A program made the translations under genes and the position numbers. Of a DNA stretch of 55,987 nucleotides, positions 25,379 through 34,603 are shown one piece after another. The stretch comes from Alistipes sp. (GTDB taxonomy: Bacteria; Bacteroidota; Bacteroidia; Bacteroidales; Rikenellaceae). Where the stretch lies: NCBI GenBank assembly GCA_017558115.1, contig JAFYWG010000056.1, positions 1 to 55,987 on the forward strand, in the 5' to 3' direction. The notes beneath the pieces were generated by a model. The model had not been told where the DNA came from. It worked only from the letters and a program-made list of their open reading frames with translations, and made no database searches. Within the stretch, counting starts at the first letter, position 1. Each line of letters starts with the position of its first letter.

Positions 25379-25386
25379 CAAAGGTA
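25379..25386 (-). promoter_or_regulatory. -7 element of the thiamine operon
   Basis: Minus strand TACCTTTG; transcription would start right at the 5' edge of the riboswitch. The -33 half is not obvious. Confidence 0.65.
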
Positions 25387-25452
25387 AGAAAAAAATAGTA
25401 ATTCGTAGTGTGGGGACTCTATTTTTTTTCATACTCATAAACATTGAGGCAT

Positions 25453-26646
25453 CTAATCATCACTTCCGAGCACTCGATTCGTCTTATACGTTAGAGCCGT
25501 AACAATAGCTATAACAAGCACCACGATACTATTAAACAAGTAGGCAAAGGTGTGATCCTTAACATGGAAGATGTGGTCTATGCCGTCAATCATAAATGGA
25601 GCAACAAGAATTGCCAAGTAGTTAGTTGTCATCACTATCGCCAACGCCAACGTTGAGAGGTGCGGCGGAGCATTTGTTGCCGCCTTATCGTAAATTATGG
25701 GTTGCATAACACCATAACCCAAGCCCGTGAGTATCGCACCGATGGTGAGCGTAGTAGCCGTAGGATGTGGTAGCGACATCAGTAATAGTCCTACACACAT
25801 AGCCACAAGCGACCATAGGTTGACTGCTCGGCCAAATATAGCAATGATGCGATTTAGCATAAAACCAGGAGCCATGATAGCAAGGAAAAAAAGCGATATT
25901 ATAACACCCGTCTCACTACTTCCCATGCCTGCAAGCGATGCCACATATGAGGTGTTGTAGGTGACAATAAGCGAGGTGTAGGTGATGGCAAAGTAGAAGA
26001 GCACGAGACCCACGATTATCTTCACGTTGAGCGTCGTCTGCCTGTTCTGCGCACTCGACTTTGGCTCGGGCTCAGGCTTTGTGCGACTTAGCGCGGGGAT
26101 GAGCAAGAGCGTAACTGCGGGCAGCAGGTAGACGACAAAGGCTAAGTGCCACTCCACATCGGCTAGGTAGCCAACAGCCGAGGTGGCGACAACAAGCGTA
26201 AGGTTATTCACCGCCGAGCTTATACCGAGTTGCTTAACGCGCTTATCACCAGTGAAGTAGTCAACTATCAAACCTGTAGATAGGGGTATAATCATGCCAG
26301 CACCCACGCCAACCAGCGTGCTTGCAGCAATAAGTTCCACAAGCGAATAGGAGGTTGTACACCACACGCCACTAAGCAGAAATATCGCAGTACCCACCAC
26401 CAGGAGCGTCATCTTATTACCCCTCACTGCCCAGCGTCCAGCAAGCAACATAAAGGGGATAATCAACAGCGACGGCAACGACTCGAGCATCTGCACCTCG
26501 AGCTCACTGGCGTGCGGAAAGATGCTCTGCATATCGTCCAAAATGGGAGAGATAGCCAATCCTGGCAACGAGACAATTGCCGAAACAGACCATATAGCCA
26601 CAAGGGCAACAAGGGGTATTCTACCCTTACCAGTATCGATAGTCAT
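25453..26646 (-). CDS. Major facilitator superfamily permease
   Basis: A 397-residue membrane protein with about twelve hydrophobic helices in two halves. A basic RWAVRGNK loop follows helix 2, as in MFS motif A, and the central loop (SRTKPEPEPKSSAQNRQ) is hydrophilic. No substrate-specific motif is recognised; drug or metabolite export is typical of single-component relatives. It is monocistronic, divergent from rpe with 163 bp between the two ATGs, and lies next to but not inside the riboswitch-controlled thiamine operon, so a link to thiamine is possible but unsupported. Confidence 0.8.
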   Translation of the reverse strand: MTIDTGKGRIPLVALVAIWSVSAIVSLPGLAISPILDDMQSIFPHASELEVQMLESLPSLLIIPFMLLAGRWAVRGNKMTLLVVGTAIFLLSGVWCTTSYSLVELIAASTLVGVGAGMIIPLSTGLIVDYFTGDKRVKQLGISSAVNNLTLVVATSAVGYLADVEWHLAFVVYLLPAVTLLLIPALSRTKPEPEPKSSAQNRQTTLNVKIIVGLVLFYFAITYTSLIVTYNTSYVASLAGMGSSETGVIISLFFLAIMAPGFMLNRIIAIFGRAVNLWSLVAMCVGLLLMSLPHPTATTLTIGAILTGLGYGVMQPIIYDKAATNAPPHLSTLALAIVMTTNYLAILVAPFMIDGIDHIFHVKDHTFAYLFNSIVVLVIAIVTALTYKTNRVLGSDD

Positions 26647-26725
26647 TTAACCATATTTTTATTACACTACACCCTATCAAAGAGCATGCCACACCACGAA
26701 TAGTCTTCACTCACGCGCGCCAACC

Positions 26726-26756
26726 TTGTTTATTAAACTTTTTTTTGCTAAATTTG
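26726..26756 (+). promoter_or_regulatory. Promoter of the rpe operon
   Basis: TTG (26726-26728), 20 bp spacer, taaatttg (26749-26756). The position also shows that the open frame upstream of 26810 is not coding. Confidence 0.75.
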
Positions 26757-26809
26757 TGCGATTTATGGACATCAACTTAGACATTAAGCCTAAAACAACC
26801 TATAACACT

Positions 26810-27463
26810 ATGAAAAGAATTATTGCTCCTTCGGTGCTTTCAGCCGACTTTGGAAACCTCAATCGTGACATGGAGATGCTCGAGCGCTCACAGGCAGAGT
26901 GGGTACACGTCGACGTTATGGATGGCGTATTTGTGCCCAACATCTCGTTTGGCTTCCCCCTTATGAAGCCTTTGCGCAAGGGTACTACAAAGGTGCTCGA
27001 TGTACACCTCATGATTACAGCACCCGAGAAGTATGTAACACGCTTTGTGGAGGCTGGTGCCGACTACGTCACCTTCCACTACGAGGCTACGGAGAATATC
27101 CAGGAGTGTATCGACCTTATCCGCAAGGCGGGTGCTAAGGTGGGCATATCTATCAAGCCTGGCACTGAGCCCGAGGTATTGGATAAGTGGCTCACGCAGC
27201 TCGACCTCATCCTCGTCATGAGCGTAGAGCCCGGCTTCGGTGGCCAGAAGTTCATGCCTTCGTCTATCGCTAAGTGCGAGTATCTCAACCGCAAGAAGCA
27301 GGAGTTGGGTCTCGAGGAGATCATCATCGAGGTAGATGGTGGCATCTCAGCATCAAACTCACGCCTCTTGTTCGACGCAGGTGCTGAGGCATTGGTTGCT
27401 GGCAGTTCAGTCTTTGGTGCTGCAGACCCCGAGCAGGCGATTGTAGATATGCTTAACTCATAA
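26810..27463 (+). CDS. rpe: Ribulose-phosphate 3-epimerase
   Basis: A 217-residue TIM-barrel enzyme interconverting ribulose 5-phosphate and xylulose 5-phosphate in the pentose phosphate pathway. Motifs: IAPSVLSADFGNL at the start, HVDVMDGVFVPNISFG with a metal-binding His and Asp, LDVHLMI, MSVEPGFGGQKF and EVDGGIS with the second catalytic Asp. The ATG at 26810 is chosen because it matches the family N-terminus (MKRIIAPS) and the -7 box lies 53 bp upstream. It heads a run of four genes. Confidence 0.95.
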   Translation: MKRIIAPSVLSADFGNLNRDMEMLERSQAEWVHVDVMDGVFVPNISFGFPLMKPLRKGTTKVLDVHLMITAPEKYVTRFVEAGADYVTFHYEATENIQECIDLIRKAGAKVGISIKPGTEPEVLDKWLTQLDLILVMSVEPGFGGQKFMPSSIAKCEYLNRKKQELGLEEIIIEVDGGISASNSRLLFDAGAEALVAGSSVFGAADPEQAIVDMLNS

Positions 27464-27478
27464 CCCCCACGACGTTAG

Positions 27479-29413
27479 ATGATTTCGCTCGATAACCTCA
27501 CTATAAGCTACGGCGGCTGGACGCTCTTCGACGGCATATCGTTTATGATTAATCCCAAGGACCGCATAGGTCTTGTGGGTAAGAACGGTGCGGGTAAGAC
27601 CACCCTACTGCGCGTCATCACTGGCGAGCAGCAGCCCACCGAGGGTGCAGTGACCATAAATGGCGAATGCACCATAGGCTACCTACCCCAGCAGATGCGC
27701 GTGGCAGATACCACATCGCTCGTGGCCGAGACTGCAAAGGCCTTCGAGGAGGTGTTGCGCATCGAGGCAAACATTGAGCGCCTAACGGCAGAGATTGCTT
27801 CACGCACCGACTACGAGAGCGAGGAGTATGCCGAGCTTATACACCGCCTAAACGAGGCTAACGACCGCTACCACATCCTTGGTGGCGACACGCGCGACGC
27901 CGACATCGAGCGTACATTGCTCGGCTTGGGCTTCAAGCGCACAGACTTCGAGCGTCCCACACGCGAGTTCTCAGGAGGCTGGCGCATGCGTATAGAGTTG
28001 GCGAAGTTACTATTGCGCCGTCCCTCAATCTTCTTGCTCGACGAGCCTACAAACCACCTCGACATCGAGAGTATCCAATGGCTCGAGGAGTACCTCAAAA
28101 ACTATAATGGTGCAGTGCTTTTAATCTCGCACGACCGCGCCTTTTTGGATAATGTCACCACACGCACAGTGGAGATTTCGTTGGGCAAGGCCTACGACTA
28201 CAAAGTACCCTATTCGAAGTATGTGGTACTGCGCCAGGAGCGTCGTGCGCAGCAGATGGCAGCATACGAGAACCAGCAGCGCCTCATAGAGAAGACCGAG
28301 GAGTTTATCGAGAAGTTCCGCTACAAGCCCACCAAGAGCAACCAGGTGCAGTCGCGCATCAAGCAGCTCGAGAAGCTCGACCGCATAGAGGTTGACGAGG
28401 AGGACTTGTCACGCCTAAATATCAAGTTCCCTCCCGCACCGCGCACGGGTCAGATCGTTGCCGAGGTAAGGGAGGTGGGCAAGGCATTTGGCGAGAAACG
28501 CATTTTCTCGGGCGCGGAGTTCACCATAGAGCGCGGACAGAAGATAGCCCTTGTAGGTCGTAACGGCGAGGGTAAGACAACCTTTGCCCGCATGCTCATA
28601 GGCGAGTTGGAGCCCACGGAGGGCGACATCAAACTCGGAGCAAATGTCAACATTGGCTACTATGCTCAGAATCAGGATGACCTGATGGATGGCGAGTTCA
28701 CGGTATTTGACACCCTCGACCGCGTGGCTGTGGGCGATATCCGCACACGCCTACGCGACATCCTCGGAGCATTCCTCTTCCGTGGCGAGGACATCGAAAA
28801 GAAAGTGAAGGTATTGTCGGGAGGTGAGCGCTCACGCCTCGCCATGGCGCGCCTCATGCTCGAGCCCTACAACCTCCTAATCCTCGATGAGCCCACCAAC
28901 CACATGGATATGCGCTCGAAGGATATCCTGAAGGATGCGTTGCAGAAGTACGACGGCACGGTTGTCGTTGTATCGCACGACCGAGAGTTCCTCGACGGCC
29001 TTGTGGACCGCATCTACGAGTTTCGCGATGGCGGCGTAAGGGAGTATCTTGGTGATATATGGTACTTCTTGGAGAAGCGTAAGCTGGAGTCGTTGCAGGA
29101 GATTGAGCGCAAAGATAAGCCTGCAGTAACAGAGAAGAGCAGTACGGAGAGTAATGCCGGCAAGCTATCCTACGAGCAGAAGAAGGAGCAGGAGAAGCTT
29201 CTACGTAAGCTACGCAAGGCTGTGGAGAGCGTCGAGGAGGAGTTGGCAAAAGTGGAGACCGAGATTGCCGCTTTTGATAAGCGCTTTGCCGAGGCTACGG
29301 AGTACAACGCCGATGACTACGCCAAGTACGACGCCCTAAAGCAGCGCTACGACCAGCTTATGCACGAGTGGGAGAAGGCATCCTACGAATTGGAGATTAC
29401 GGAGCAAAACTAA
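27479..29413 (+). CDS. ABC-F family ATPase (translation factor type)
   Basis: A 644-residue protein with two ABC domains and no membrane region. Domain 1 has Walker A GKNGAGKTT near residue 37, signature FSGGWRMR and Walker B FLLDEPTNHLD. Domain 2 has GRNGEGKTT, LSGGERSRLAMARLML and LILDEPTNHMD. The interdomain linker (about 235-320) and a charged C-terminal coiled coil (about 555-640) match the Uup/YdiF-like branch. ABC-F proteins act on ribosomes; the position 31 bp before an rRNA methyltransferase fits that. Antibiotic resistance function is not indicated. Confidence 0.9.
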   Translation: MISLDNLTISYGGWTLFDGISFMINPKDRIGLVGKNGAGKTTLLRVITGEQQPTEGAVTINGECTIGYLPQQMRVADTTSLVAETAKAFEEVLRIEANIERLTAEIASRTDYESEEYAELIHRLNEANDRYHILGGDTRDADIERTLLGLGFKRTDFERPTREFSGGWRMRIELAKLLLRRPSIFLLDEPTNHLDIESIQWLEEYLKNYNGAVLLISHDRAFLDNVTTRTVEISLGKAYDYKVPYSKYVVLRQERRAQQMAAYENQQRLIEKTEEFIEKFRYKPTKSNQVQSRIKQLEKLDRIEVDEEDLSRLNIKFPPAPRTGQIVAEVREVGKAFGEKRIFSGAEFTIERGQKIALVGRNGEGKTTFARMLIGELEPTEGDIKLGANVNIGYYAQNQDDLMDGEFTVFDTLDRVAVGDIRTRLRDILGAFLFRGEDIEKKVKVLSGGERSRLAMARLMLEPYNLLILDEPTNHMDMRSKDILKDALQKYDGTVVVVSHDREFLDGLVDRIYEFRDGGVREYLGDIWYFLEKRKLESLQEIERKDKPAVTEKSSTESNAGKLSYEQKKEQEKLLRKLRKAVESVEEELAKVETEIAAFDKRFAEATEYNADDYAKYDALKQRYDQLMHEWEKASYELEITEQN

Positions 29414-29444
29414 GAGTTAAGACTCTATATAAATAAGATATAGG

Positions 29445-30173
29445 ATGGAAAATATTATTTTTGGAATACGCCCTGTTGCCGAGGCTGTCGAGGCCCGCAA
29501 GCAGATTGAGCGCGTATATATTAAGAAAGGTGCTGAGGGTCAGCTTATGAACGACCTCAAAGACCTTATGGCACGTCACCACATCCGCTGGCAGGAGGTG
29601 CCCATTGAGAAGCTTAACCGCCTCACACGCGGCAACCACCAGGGTGTAGTGGCACAGATTGCCGCTATCGACTACGTTGAGCTCAACGACATCCTCGAGC
29701 GCGTTCCCGAGGACGAGACACCTCTTATCGTAGTGTTTGATGGCGTTACCGACGTGCGTAACTTCGGCGGCATCGCCCGCTCTGCAGAGTGCGCAGGTGC
29801 CCACGGCCTTATCACACCTTTGAAGAACTCAGCCCCCGTAAATGGCGATGCTATTCGCTCATCGGCAGGTGCTTTGAATAATATCCCCGTATGCCGCGTA
29901 GGCTCTATCCGCAATACTCTCAAGACGTTGCAGGTGGAGGGCTTCCAGATTGTAGCCGCTACAGAGAAGAGCACAAAGCTCCTCTACGATGCCGATTTCA
30001 CCAAGCCTACGGTCATCGTTATGGGTGCCGAGGATAAGGGCATCTCGAAGGAGGTACTTAAGCTCTGCGACGAGCAGTTGGCTATTCCTCTTATCGGTCA
30101 CACCGAGTCGCTCAACGTTGCGGCAGCTGCGGCAATCATGCTCTTCGAGGTTGTGCGCCAGCGTATCGGTTAA
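29445..30173 (+). CDS. rlmB: 23S rRNA (guanosine-2'-O)-methyltransferase RlmB family
   Basis: A 242-residue SpoU/TrmH-type methyltransferase. An N-terminal substrate-binding domain starts FGIRPVAEAVEA; the SPOUT knot motifs are DGVTDVRNFGGIARSAEC, VIVMGAEDKGIS and PLIGHTESLNVAAAAAIML. The predicted reaction is 2'-O-methylation of G2251 of 23S rRNA; other TrmH-family targets are possible. Its stop overlaps the next start (TAATG). Confidence 0.9.
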   Translation: MENIIFGIRPVAEAVEARKQIERVYIKKGAEGQLMNDLKDLMARHHIRWQEVPIEKLNRLTRGNHQGVVAQIAAIDYVELNDILERVPEDETPLIVVFDGVTDVRNFGGIARSAECAGAHGLITPLKNSAPVNGDAIRSSAGALNNIPVCRVGSIRNTLKTLQVEGFQIVAATEKSTKLLYDADFTKPTVIVMGAEDKGISKEVLKLCDEQLAIPLIGHTESLNVAAAAAIMLFEVVRQRIG

Positions 30174-30742
30174 TGGCCCTCATCGAGCACAAAACACTTG
30201 GAACGATAGAGTGTGTACGCTCACTGCGTGCACGCTCTATTCGCCTTGTCGTGCGCCGCGATGGCACACTACGCCTCACATACCCACTCTTTACAAGTCG
30301 CTCCGTGGCGTTAGCCTTTGCCGAAAGTAAAATTGAATGGATTGAACGGACGCGTCAGCGCATCAGCCAGCGCGTGGCACAATACTCCACCATCACCACT
30401 CAGGATGTAGAGCACCTACGCCGCGAGGCACGTGCCTATATCCCCGCCACGTTATCGCGCCTTGCAAGGGAGCATGGCTTTAGCTACAACACACTACGCA
30501 TATCCTCTGCACACACCCGCTGGGGGTCGTGCAGCGGACGCAATGGCATCAGCATCTCGCTCTTTGTGATGCTCCTCCCCGAGCATCTTCGCGAGTTTAT
30601 CATGTTGCACGAGCTCTGCCACACGCGCCACCACAATCATTCCAAGGAGTTTCACAACCTACTTAACACTCTCGTCAACGGCAATGAGAGGGAGTATATC
30701 AAAGAACTGAAAACATACCACATCCCCACCACAATCGAGTAG
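30173..30742 (+). CDS. YgjP/WLM-type zinc metallopeptidase-like protein
   Basis: A 189-residue protein of the DUF45 family. The gluzincin-like motif HELCHTRHHNHSKEFHNLL near residue 143 gives two zinc His residues, the catalytic Glu and a third His. Upstream, RISSAHTRWGSCSGRNGISIS is the usual family block. No signal peptide, so cytoplasmic. The function of YgjP proteins is not established. It is translationally coupled to rlmB by a one-base overlap. Confidence 0.88.
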   Translation: MALIEHKTLGTIECVRSLRARSIRLVVRRDGTLRLTYPLFTSRSVALAFAESKIEWIERTRQRISQRVAQYSTITTQDVEHLRREARAYIPATLSRLAREHGFSYNTLRISSAHTRWGSCSGRNGISISLFVMLLPEHLREFIMLHELCHTRHHNHSKEFHNLLNTLVNGNEREYIKELKTYHIPTTIE

Positions 30743-30775
30743 TTCGCAATTACTCCAAAATTAACACATATTGAG

Positions 30776-30820
30776 AATCTGAGTGCGTGTAACACTATGG
30801 TGACACCACTCAGATTTTTC
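30776..30820 (+). terminator. Terminator of the rpe-rlmB operon
   Basis: aatctgagtg (30776-30785) pairs perfectly with cactcagatt (30807-30816), followed by ttttc. Confidence 0.85.
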
Positions 30821-30830
30821 ATATAAACAC

Positions 30831-30860
30831 TTGTTTTTTCAAGATAAAATACTATATTTG
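30831..30860 (+). promoter_or_regulatory. Promoter of the large lipoprotein gene
   Basis: TTG (30831-30833), 19 bp spacer, tatatttg (30853-30860). It gives a leader of about 255 nt. Confidence 0.7.
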
Positions 30861-30866
30861 CATAGT

Positions 30867-31122
30867 GTAATTGAGTACTCCCCCTCCAATTATAATAATT
30901 ATACACATACCCCCTGTGTGCCTCGCGCAGCTAATGCTATAGATGACGCATTTTATCGTTAATAATCAATACATTAGCTCATTATAGTTGCATATATACT
31001 AAAACGCACAACTTGCATACTTACGCATAGCGTGTAGATGGCACAAAACAAAGTGAAAGAGGACAATACAAGAGGTTAGCATAGAAACAAGGAAACAAAC
31101 AATAATTTTTTACATTTTTTTT
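30867..31122 (+). other. Long 5' leader of the large lipoprotein gene
   Basis: No ORF of interest is seen. Inverted repeats are present: acaca 30903-30907 with tgtgt 30915-30919, and agctaatg 30929-30936 with cattagct 30972-30979. The last 40 nt are A-rich and then T-rich up to the ATG. Function unknown. Confidence 0.4.
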
Positions 31123-34032
31123 ATGAAAGTTAGATTATTCGCATTGGCTGCATTGGTGCTCGGGTTAGCATCATGTCAGACAGACTTCGAAGGTGTTAGC
31201 ACTAACACCGGCAACGAGGTCGATTTCCAGCTTGCTGTCGCTACTCCTGAGCTCGGCGCTACACGTGCCGACAAGGATGGTCGCAATGGTCATGATAGTG
31301 CTTATGGTGCTATCGACTACCTCACAGAGGAAGACTGGAAGAATGTAGACCTTCGCTACTCTTTGGAGGTTTACGATTTTAATGAGGAGGGCTATGTCGG
31401 CGCTACTCCTGTAAAGGATCGTTTGGTACAGATTGTTGACAAGTACGAGCCCATTACATTCGACCTTCGTCTCGTTCCTAACCGTCGCTATCACTTCGTA
31501 GTGTTCGCAGACTTCGTCCCACAGGATTCTTGGAACAACAATGAGTTGAGCGAGTCTGTCGCTGATCAGGCAGAGCTCGGTTTGCGTCACATCATTGGTA
31601 ACAACCTTGGTCAGATTACTCTTACTGAGGATGCTATTAATGATGAGTATACCGATGCTTATTTCGCAACTAAGGATCTCACTATCGCAAACTCTTCGGC
31701 TCAGGATATCGAGTTGACACGTCCCTATGGTAAGGTTCGCGTCATCGCTACTGACCTTGCAGAGCTCAACCTCAATGTAGATCCTAAGAGCGTTAAAGTT
31801 ACTTACGATGCATTCCATGCTAACACCTTCAACGCTGTAACAGGTGAGATTTCTGGTGAATATGTTAAGGAGTACTACGAGTATGAGTATGCTTCTACTG
31901 TAGGCAAGAATTCCCTTGCAAATCACTATTACACTGAGGGTTATGACAACTTTAATCCTTATGGCATTACAAATGACAATAGTGAAAAGCGTCACACTCA
32001 CATGACACTATTCACTGACTACATCCTTGCTACAGACACACAGACACCTATCCACTTCAAGATGGAGGTATTCGACCAGGATCAGGGTCGTATCAAGGAG
32101 ACACACTTCATTACAGAGATCCCTGTACAGCGTAACCACCTTACCACAATCATCGGTAACGTGTTGACAACTGCAACTGAGATCAACATCACTATCGACG
32201 ATAACTTCGAGAACCAGGATCGCCAGTACTACGTATTCGAGGCATTTGCAAATGTTGAGGGCTACAAAGCAGGCGTCAACGATGGTATCGTAACACTTGA
32301 CAGAGACTATGTAATTGGCAATCCTATCTACGTTCGCTCGGGCATCAACGCTGTGCTTAACCTCAATGGCTTCACCATCGAGAACACAGCAAAGAATGGC
32401 TATACTGATGTTATCATCGTTGAGGAGGGTGCAACACTTACAATCAATGGTGAGGGTACAATCAAGGCTGTTGATGGCAACGATGGCTATGCCGTCATCG
32501 CAGATGGAGAGGTTACCATTAATGGTGGTATTTATGAGGCTGGCGTAGATGCTAATGGTGAGGCCAACGCAGTTATTTACACTCGTGGCACTGGCAAGGT
32601 CTTCATTAATGGTGGCTACTTCCCCAACGAGGCTAAGTCCCGTTTCGTACTCAATAAGAGAGATGCGGATCGCGCAGATACAACTATTGAGGTTCGCGGT
32701 GGTACTTTCGAGTACTTCGATCCTATGAACAACACAGCTGAGGGTGCAGAGACAAACTTTGTTGCCAGCGGTTTTGCATCAATCCTTGAAGGTGAGCACA
32801 CATATGTAGTTCGCCCAACTAAGGATTACGAAATTGATGGCAATACAGTCTATGCATACACAGCAAATGGTCTCTTGAAGTGGAGCTACGAGTCGAACGT
32901 GAAGAAGAACAACATGAATCTCGAGATCATGACAAACATCAATATGCCCATGTTCACTGTAGAAGAGGATGCGGCAAACGAGACATATAAGTACACTGAG
33001 ACTCCTGTAACTATTGACGCTAATGGTAAGCCAGATGGTAGCAACTGGGTACAGGTGGGTACACACCAGCCAGTAGTAAACACCTACATTGACCGCGTTG
33101 TACATGGTAATGGCTACACACTTAAGAATGTGACTATGTTGTCTTCATACACTATTACAGGCTTTATTGGCAGATGTATGAATGTCGAGATTACAGACCT
33201 CAATTTTGACAATGCAACTATCTACTCTACAGGTTCATACATTGCTCCTATTGCATACGTAGACGATGGCTCTTACATTTACAACATCAATGTTAGAAAT
33301 TCATACATCTATGGTAACAGCAACGTAGCTGGTATCTCAGCAGAGGCTATGGACCACTACGATGACCCTGATAAAGCATATATTGCAGAGTGGATGGCAA
33401 ATCCAGGCGCAAAGCGTTTGCCAGTGGTAACAATTGAGAAGTGTACAACTGATGCTAATACAAAGGTTGTCGGCAAAGGCAAACAAATTGCTGGTATTAT
33501 CGCACAAGCATACGGTTGTTTGATTATCAACTGCCACAACAAGGCTAACATCTCTGGTAATGGCCAAGTTGGCGGTATCGCTGGCTTCTTCCGCGACTAC
33601 TGCTTTGGCCAGTATGGCTATATCATTAACTGCACTAGCACTGATTGTACAATCAAGTCGACTGGCGCAGAAGTTGGCGGTATCGCAGGCTCTGTAATGG
33701 AGGGTCACGATGGTAGTGCATGGATTGTTGGCTGCTACAGCAACTCTACTATCGAGTGTACAAAGAAAAATGTAGGTAGCATTGTTGGTTACTTGAGTGG
33801 TACAAATAAGGTTCTCGGTTGCTACGCCATCTCTACACACAATGTATCAGGCTACGGAACAGCTAGCGACACATCATTCTCATTTGCTAGCGAGGCAGCT
33901 ATAACTACTGAGAACTTCGCCAAGATGAACGAAGGTATCGCTGAGTACAATACATTTGCTGCAAGCTATTTGTTCCCAGAATCACCCGTTTGCGCTAAGC
34001 CTATGGTTCTCCCAACATGCAAAACATGGTAA
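31123..34032 (+). CDS. Large surface lipoprotein with DUF6562-like N-terminus and GLUG-like repeats
   Basis: A 969-residue lipoprotein with signal LFALAALVLGLASC and lipidated Cys at 19. Residues about 30-355 resemble the fimbrillin-related DUF6562 domain (LRYSLEVYDFNEEGY, VPNRRYHFVVFADFVPQ, ending in VQRNHLTTIIGNVLT). The middle (about 370-600) is a right-handed beta-helix-like stretch of short Gly/Asn-rich rungs (GATLTINGEGTIKAVDG). The C-terminal third repeats a VGGIAG-type GLUG element (VAGISAEA, IAGIIAQA, VGGIAGFF, VGGIAGSV, VGSIVGYL), a pattern known from adhesins. Codons are more T-rich at third positions than in neighbours. It is monocistronic, between a long leader and a terminator. 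A surface adhesin or fimbria-like role is inference. Confidence 0.8.
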   Translation: MKVRLFALAALVLGLASCQTDFEGVSTNTGNEVDFQLAVATPELGATRADKDGRNGHDSAYGAIDYLTEEDWKNVDLRYSLEVYDFNEEGYVGATPVKDRLVQIVDKYEPITFDLRLVPNRRYHFVVFADFVPQDSWNNNELSESVADQAELGLRHIIGNNLGQITLTEDAINDEYTDAYFATKDLTIANSSAQDIELTRPYGKVRVIATDLAELNLNVDPKSVKVTYDAFHANTFNAVTGEISGEYVKEYYEYEYASTVGKNSLANHYYTEGYDNFNPYGITNDNSEKRHTHMTLFTDYILATDTQTPIHFKMEVFDQDQGRIKETHFITEIPVQRNHLTTIIGNVLTTATEINITIDDNFENQDRQYYVFEAFANVEGYKAGVNDGIVTLDRDYVIGNPIYVRSGINAVLNLNGFTIENTAKNGYTDVIIVEEGATLTINGEGTIKAVDGNDGYAVIADGEVTINGGIYEAGVDANGEANAVIYTRGTGKVFINGGYFPNEAKSRFVLNKRDADRADTTIEVRGGTFEYFDPMNNTAEGAETNFVASGFASILEGEHTYVVRPTKDYEIDGNTVYAYTANGLLKWSYESNVKKNNMNLEIMTNINMPMFTVEEDAANETYKYTETPVTIDANGKPDGSNWVQVGTHQPVVNTYIDRVVHGNGYTLKNVTMLSSYTITGFIGRCMNVEITDLNFDNATIYSTGSYIAPIAYVDDGSYIYNINVRNSYIYGNSNVAGISAEAMDHYDDPDKAYIAEWMANPGAKRLPVVTIEKCTTDANTKVVGKGKQIAGIIAQAYGCLIINCHNKANISGNGQVGGIAGFFRDYCFGQYGYIINCTSTDCTIKSTGAEVGGIAGSVMEGHDGSAWIVGCYSNSTIECTKKNVGSIVGYLSGTNKVLGCYAISTHNVSGYGTASDTSFSFASEAAITTENFAKMNEGIAEYNTFAASYLFPESPVCAKPMVLPTCKTW

Positions 34033-34054
34033 GAAACCATAGAACTATATTGAC

Positions 34055-34088
34055 AAGAGCTACCTACATCGGGTAGCTCTTTTTTTTG
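34055..34088 (+). terminator. Terminator of the large lipoprotein gene
   Basis: aagagctacc (34055-34064) with ggtagctctt (34072-34081) and a run of Ts. Confidence 0.9.
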
Positions 34089-34100
34089 ATTTCACAGAGA

Positions 34101-34122
34101 GCGGTATGGACGGGACTCGAAC
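34101..34122 (-). repeat. Copy of the 3' end of tRNA-Asp (22 nt), att-like
   Basis: On the minus strand these 22 nt equal the last part of the two tRNA-Asp genes, from the T-loop gttcgag through the acceptor strand and discriminator base, in the same orientation. Upstream of it the sequence no longer resembles a tRNA. It may be an attachment-site duplicate or the stump of a third tandem tRNA gene. Confidence 0.7.
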
Positions 34123-34379
34123 GACTATAGTCGAAGAGCCGATACCATATAGCGCAGGGCGCACGCCCGAGCAATAGACACTACCATATCGGCTCAATCC
34201 CCTATTCAGTGAGTAGTGCCGACAATAGCGCACGGTGTAGACAGTGTTAAGGTGATGACGATTCGCAAAGCGAATGAGCATGCAATAGGATGCGCGGGTG
34301 CTTGCTCTCTAAAGCATCATAGTGCAGACTCGTATGCTACGCAAGTAGCATCGTCATCATCACAGATAAACTAACACAA
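34123..34379. other. Non-coding stretch between tRNA-end copy and tRNA terminator
   Basis: No convincing ORF. Inverted repeats include gagccgata 34136-34144 with tatcggctc 34187-34195, attcgc/gcgaat near 34259-34273 and atgctac/gtagcat near 34333-34350. Origin unclear; it could be the scar of a lost element. Confidence 0.4.
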
Positions 34380-34409
34380 CAAAAAAAGGATGACCTTTAG
34401 ATCATCCTT
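34380..34409 (-). terminator. Terminator of the tRNA-Asp pair
   Basis: aaggatga (34386-34393) with tcatcctt (34402-34409); on the minus strand the stem is followed by a run of Ts, directly after the tRNA 3' end. Confidence 0.85.
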
Positions 34410-34413
34410 TGAG

Positions 34414-34487
34414 CGGTATGGACGGGACTCGAACCCGCGACCCCCTGCGTGACAGGCAGGTATTCTAACCAGCTGAACTACCACACC
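34414..34487 (-). tRNA. tRNA-Asp(GTC), copy 1
   Basis: 74 nt, CCA not encoded. The acceptor stem is ggtgtgg with ccatacc (one G-U pair); the anticodon arm is cctgc-ctGTCac-gcagg, giving GTC; the T-arm is cgggttcgagtcccg. Discriminator G. Confidence 0.95.
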
Positions 34488-34529
34488 AGTTTGGCTCTAT
34501 TAAAAATATGGGAGGATTACTCCTCTTGG

Positions 34530-34603
34530 CGGTATGGACGGGACTCGAACCCGCGACCCCCTGCGTGACAGGCAGGTATTCTAACCAGCTGAACTACCAC
34601 ACC
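34530..34603 (-). tRNA. tRNA-Asp(GTC), copy 2
   Basis: Identical 74-nt tRNA to copy 1, 42 bp upstream of it in transcription direction, so the pair is cotranscribed. A tandem duplication. Confidence 0.95.

Noticed and set aside
34060..34281. 73-aa minus-strand ORF near the tRNA locus
   Set aside because: It overlaps a terminator and the tRNA-end copy and has no protein-like pattern.
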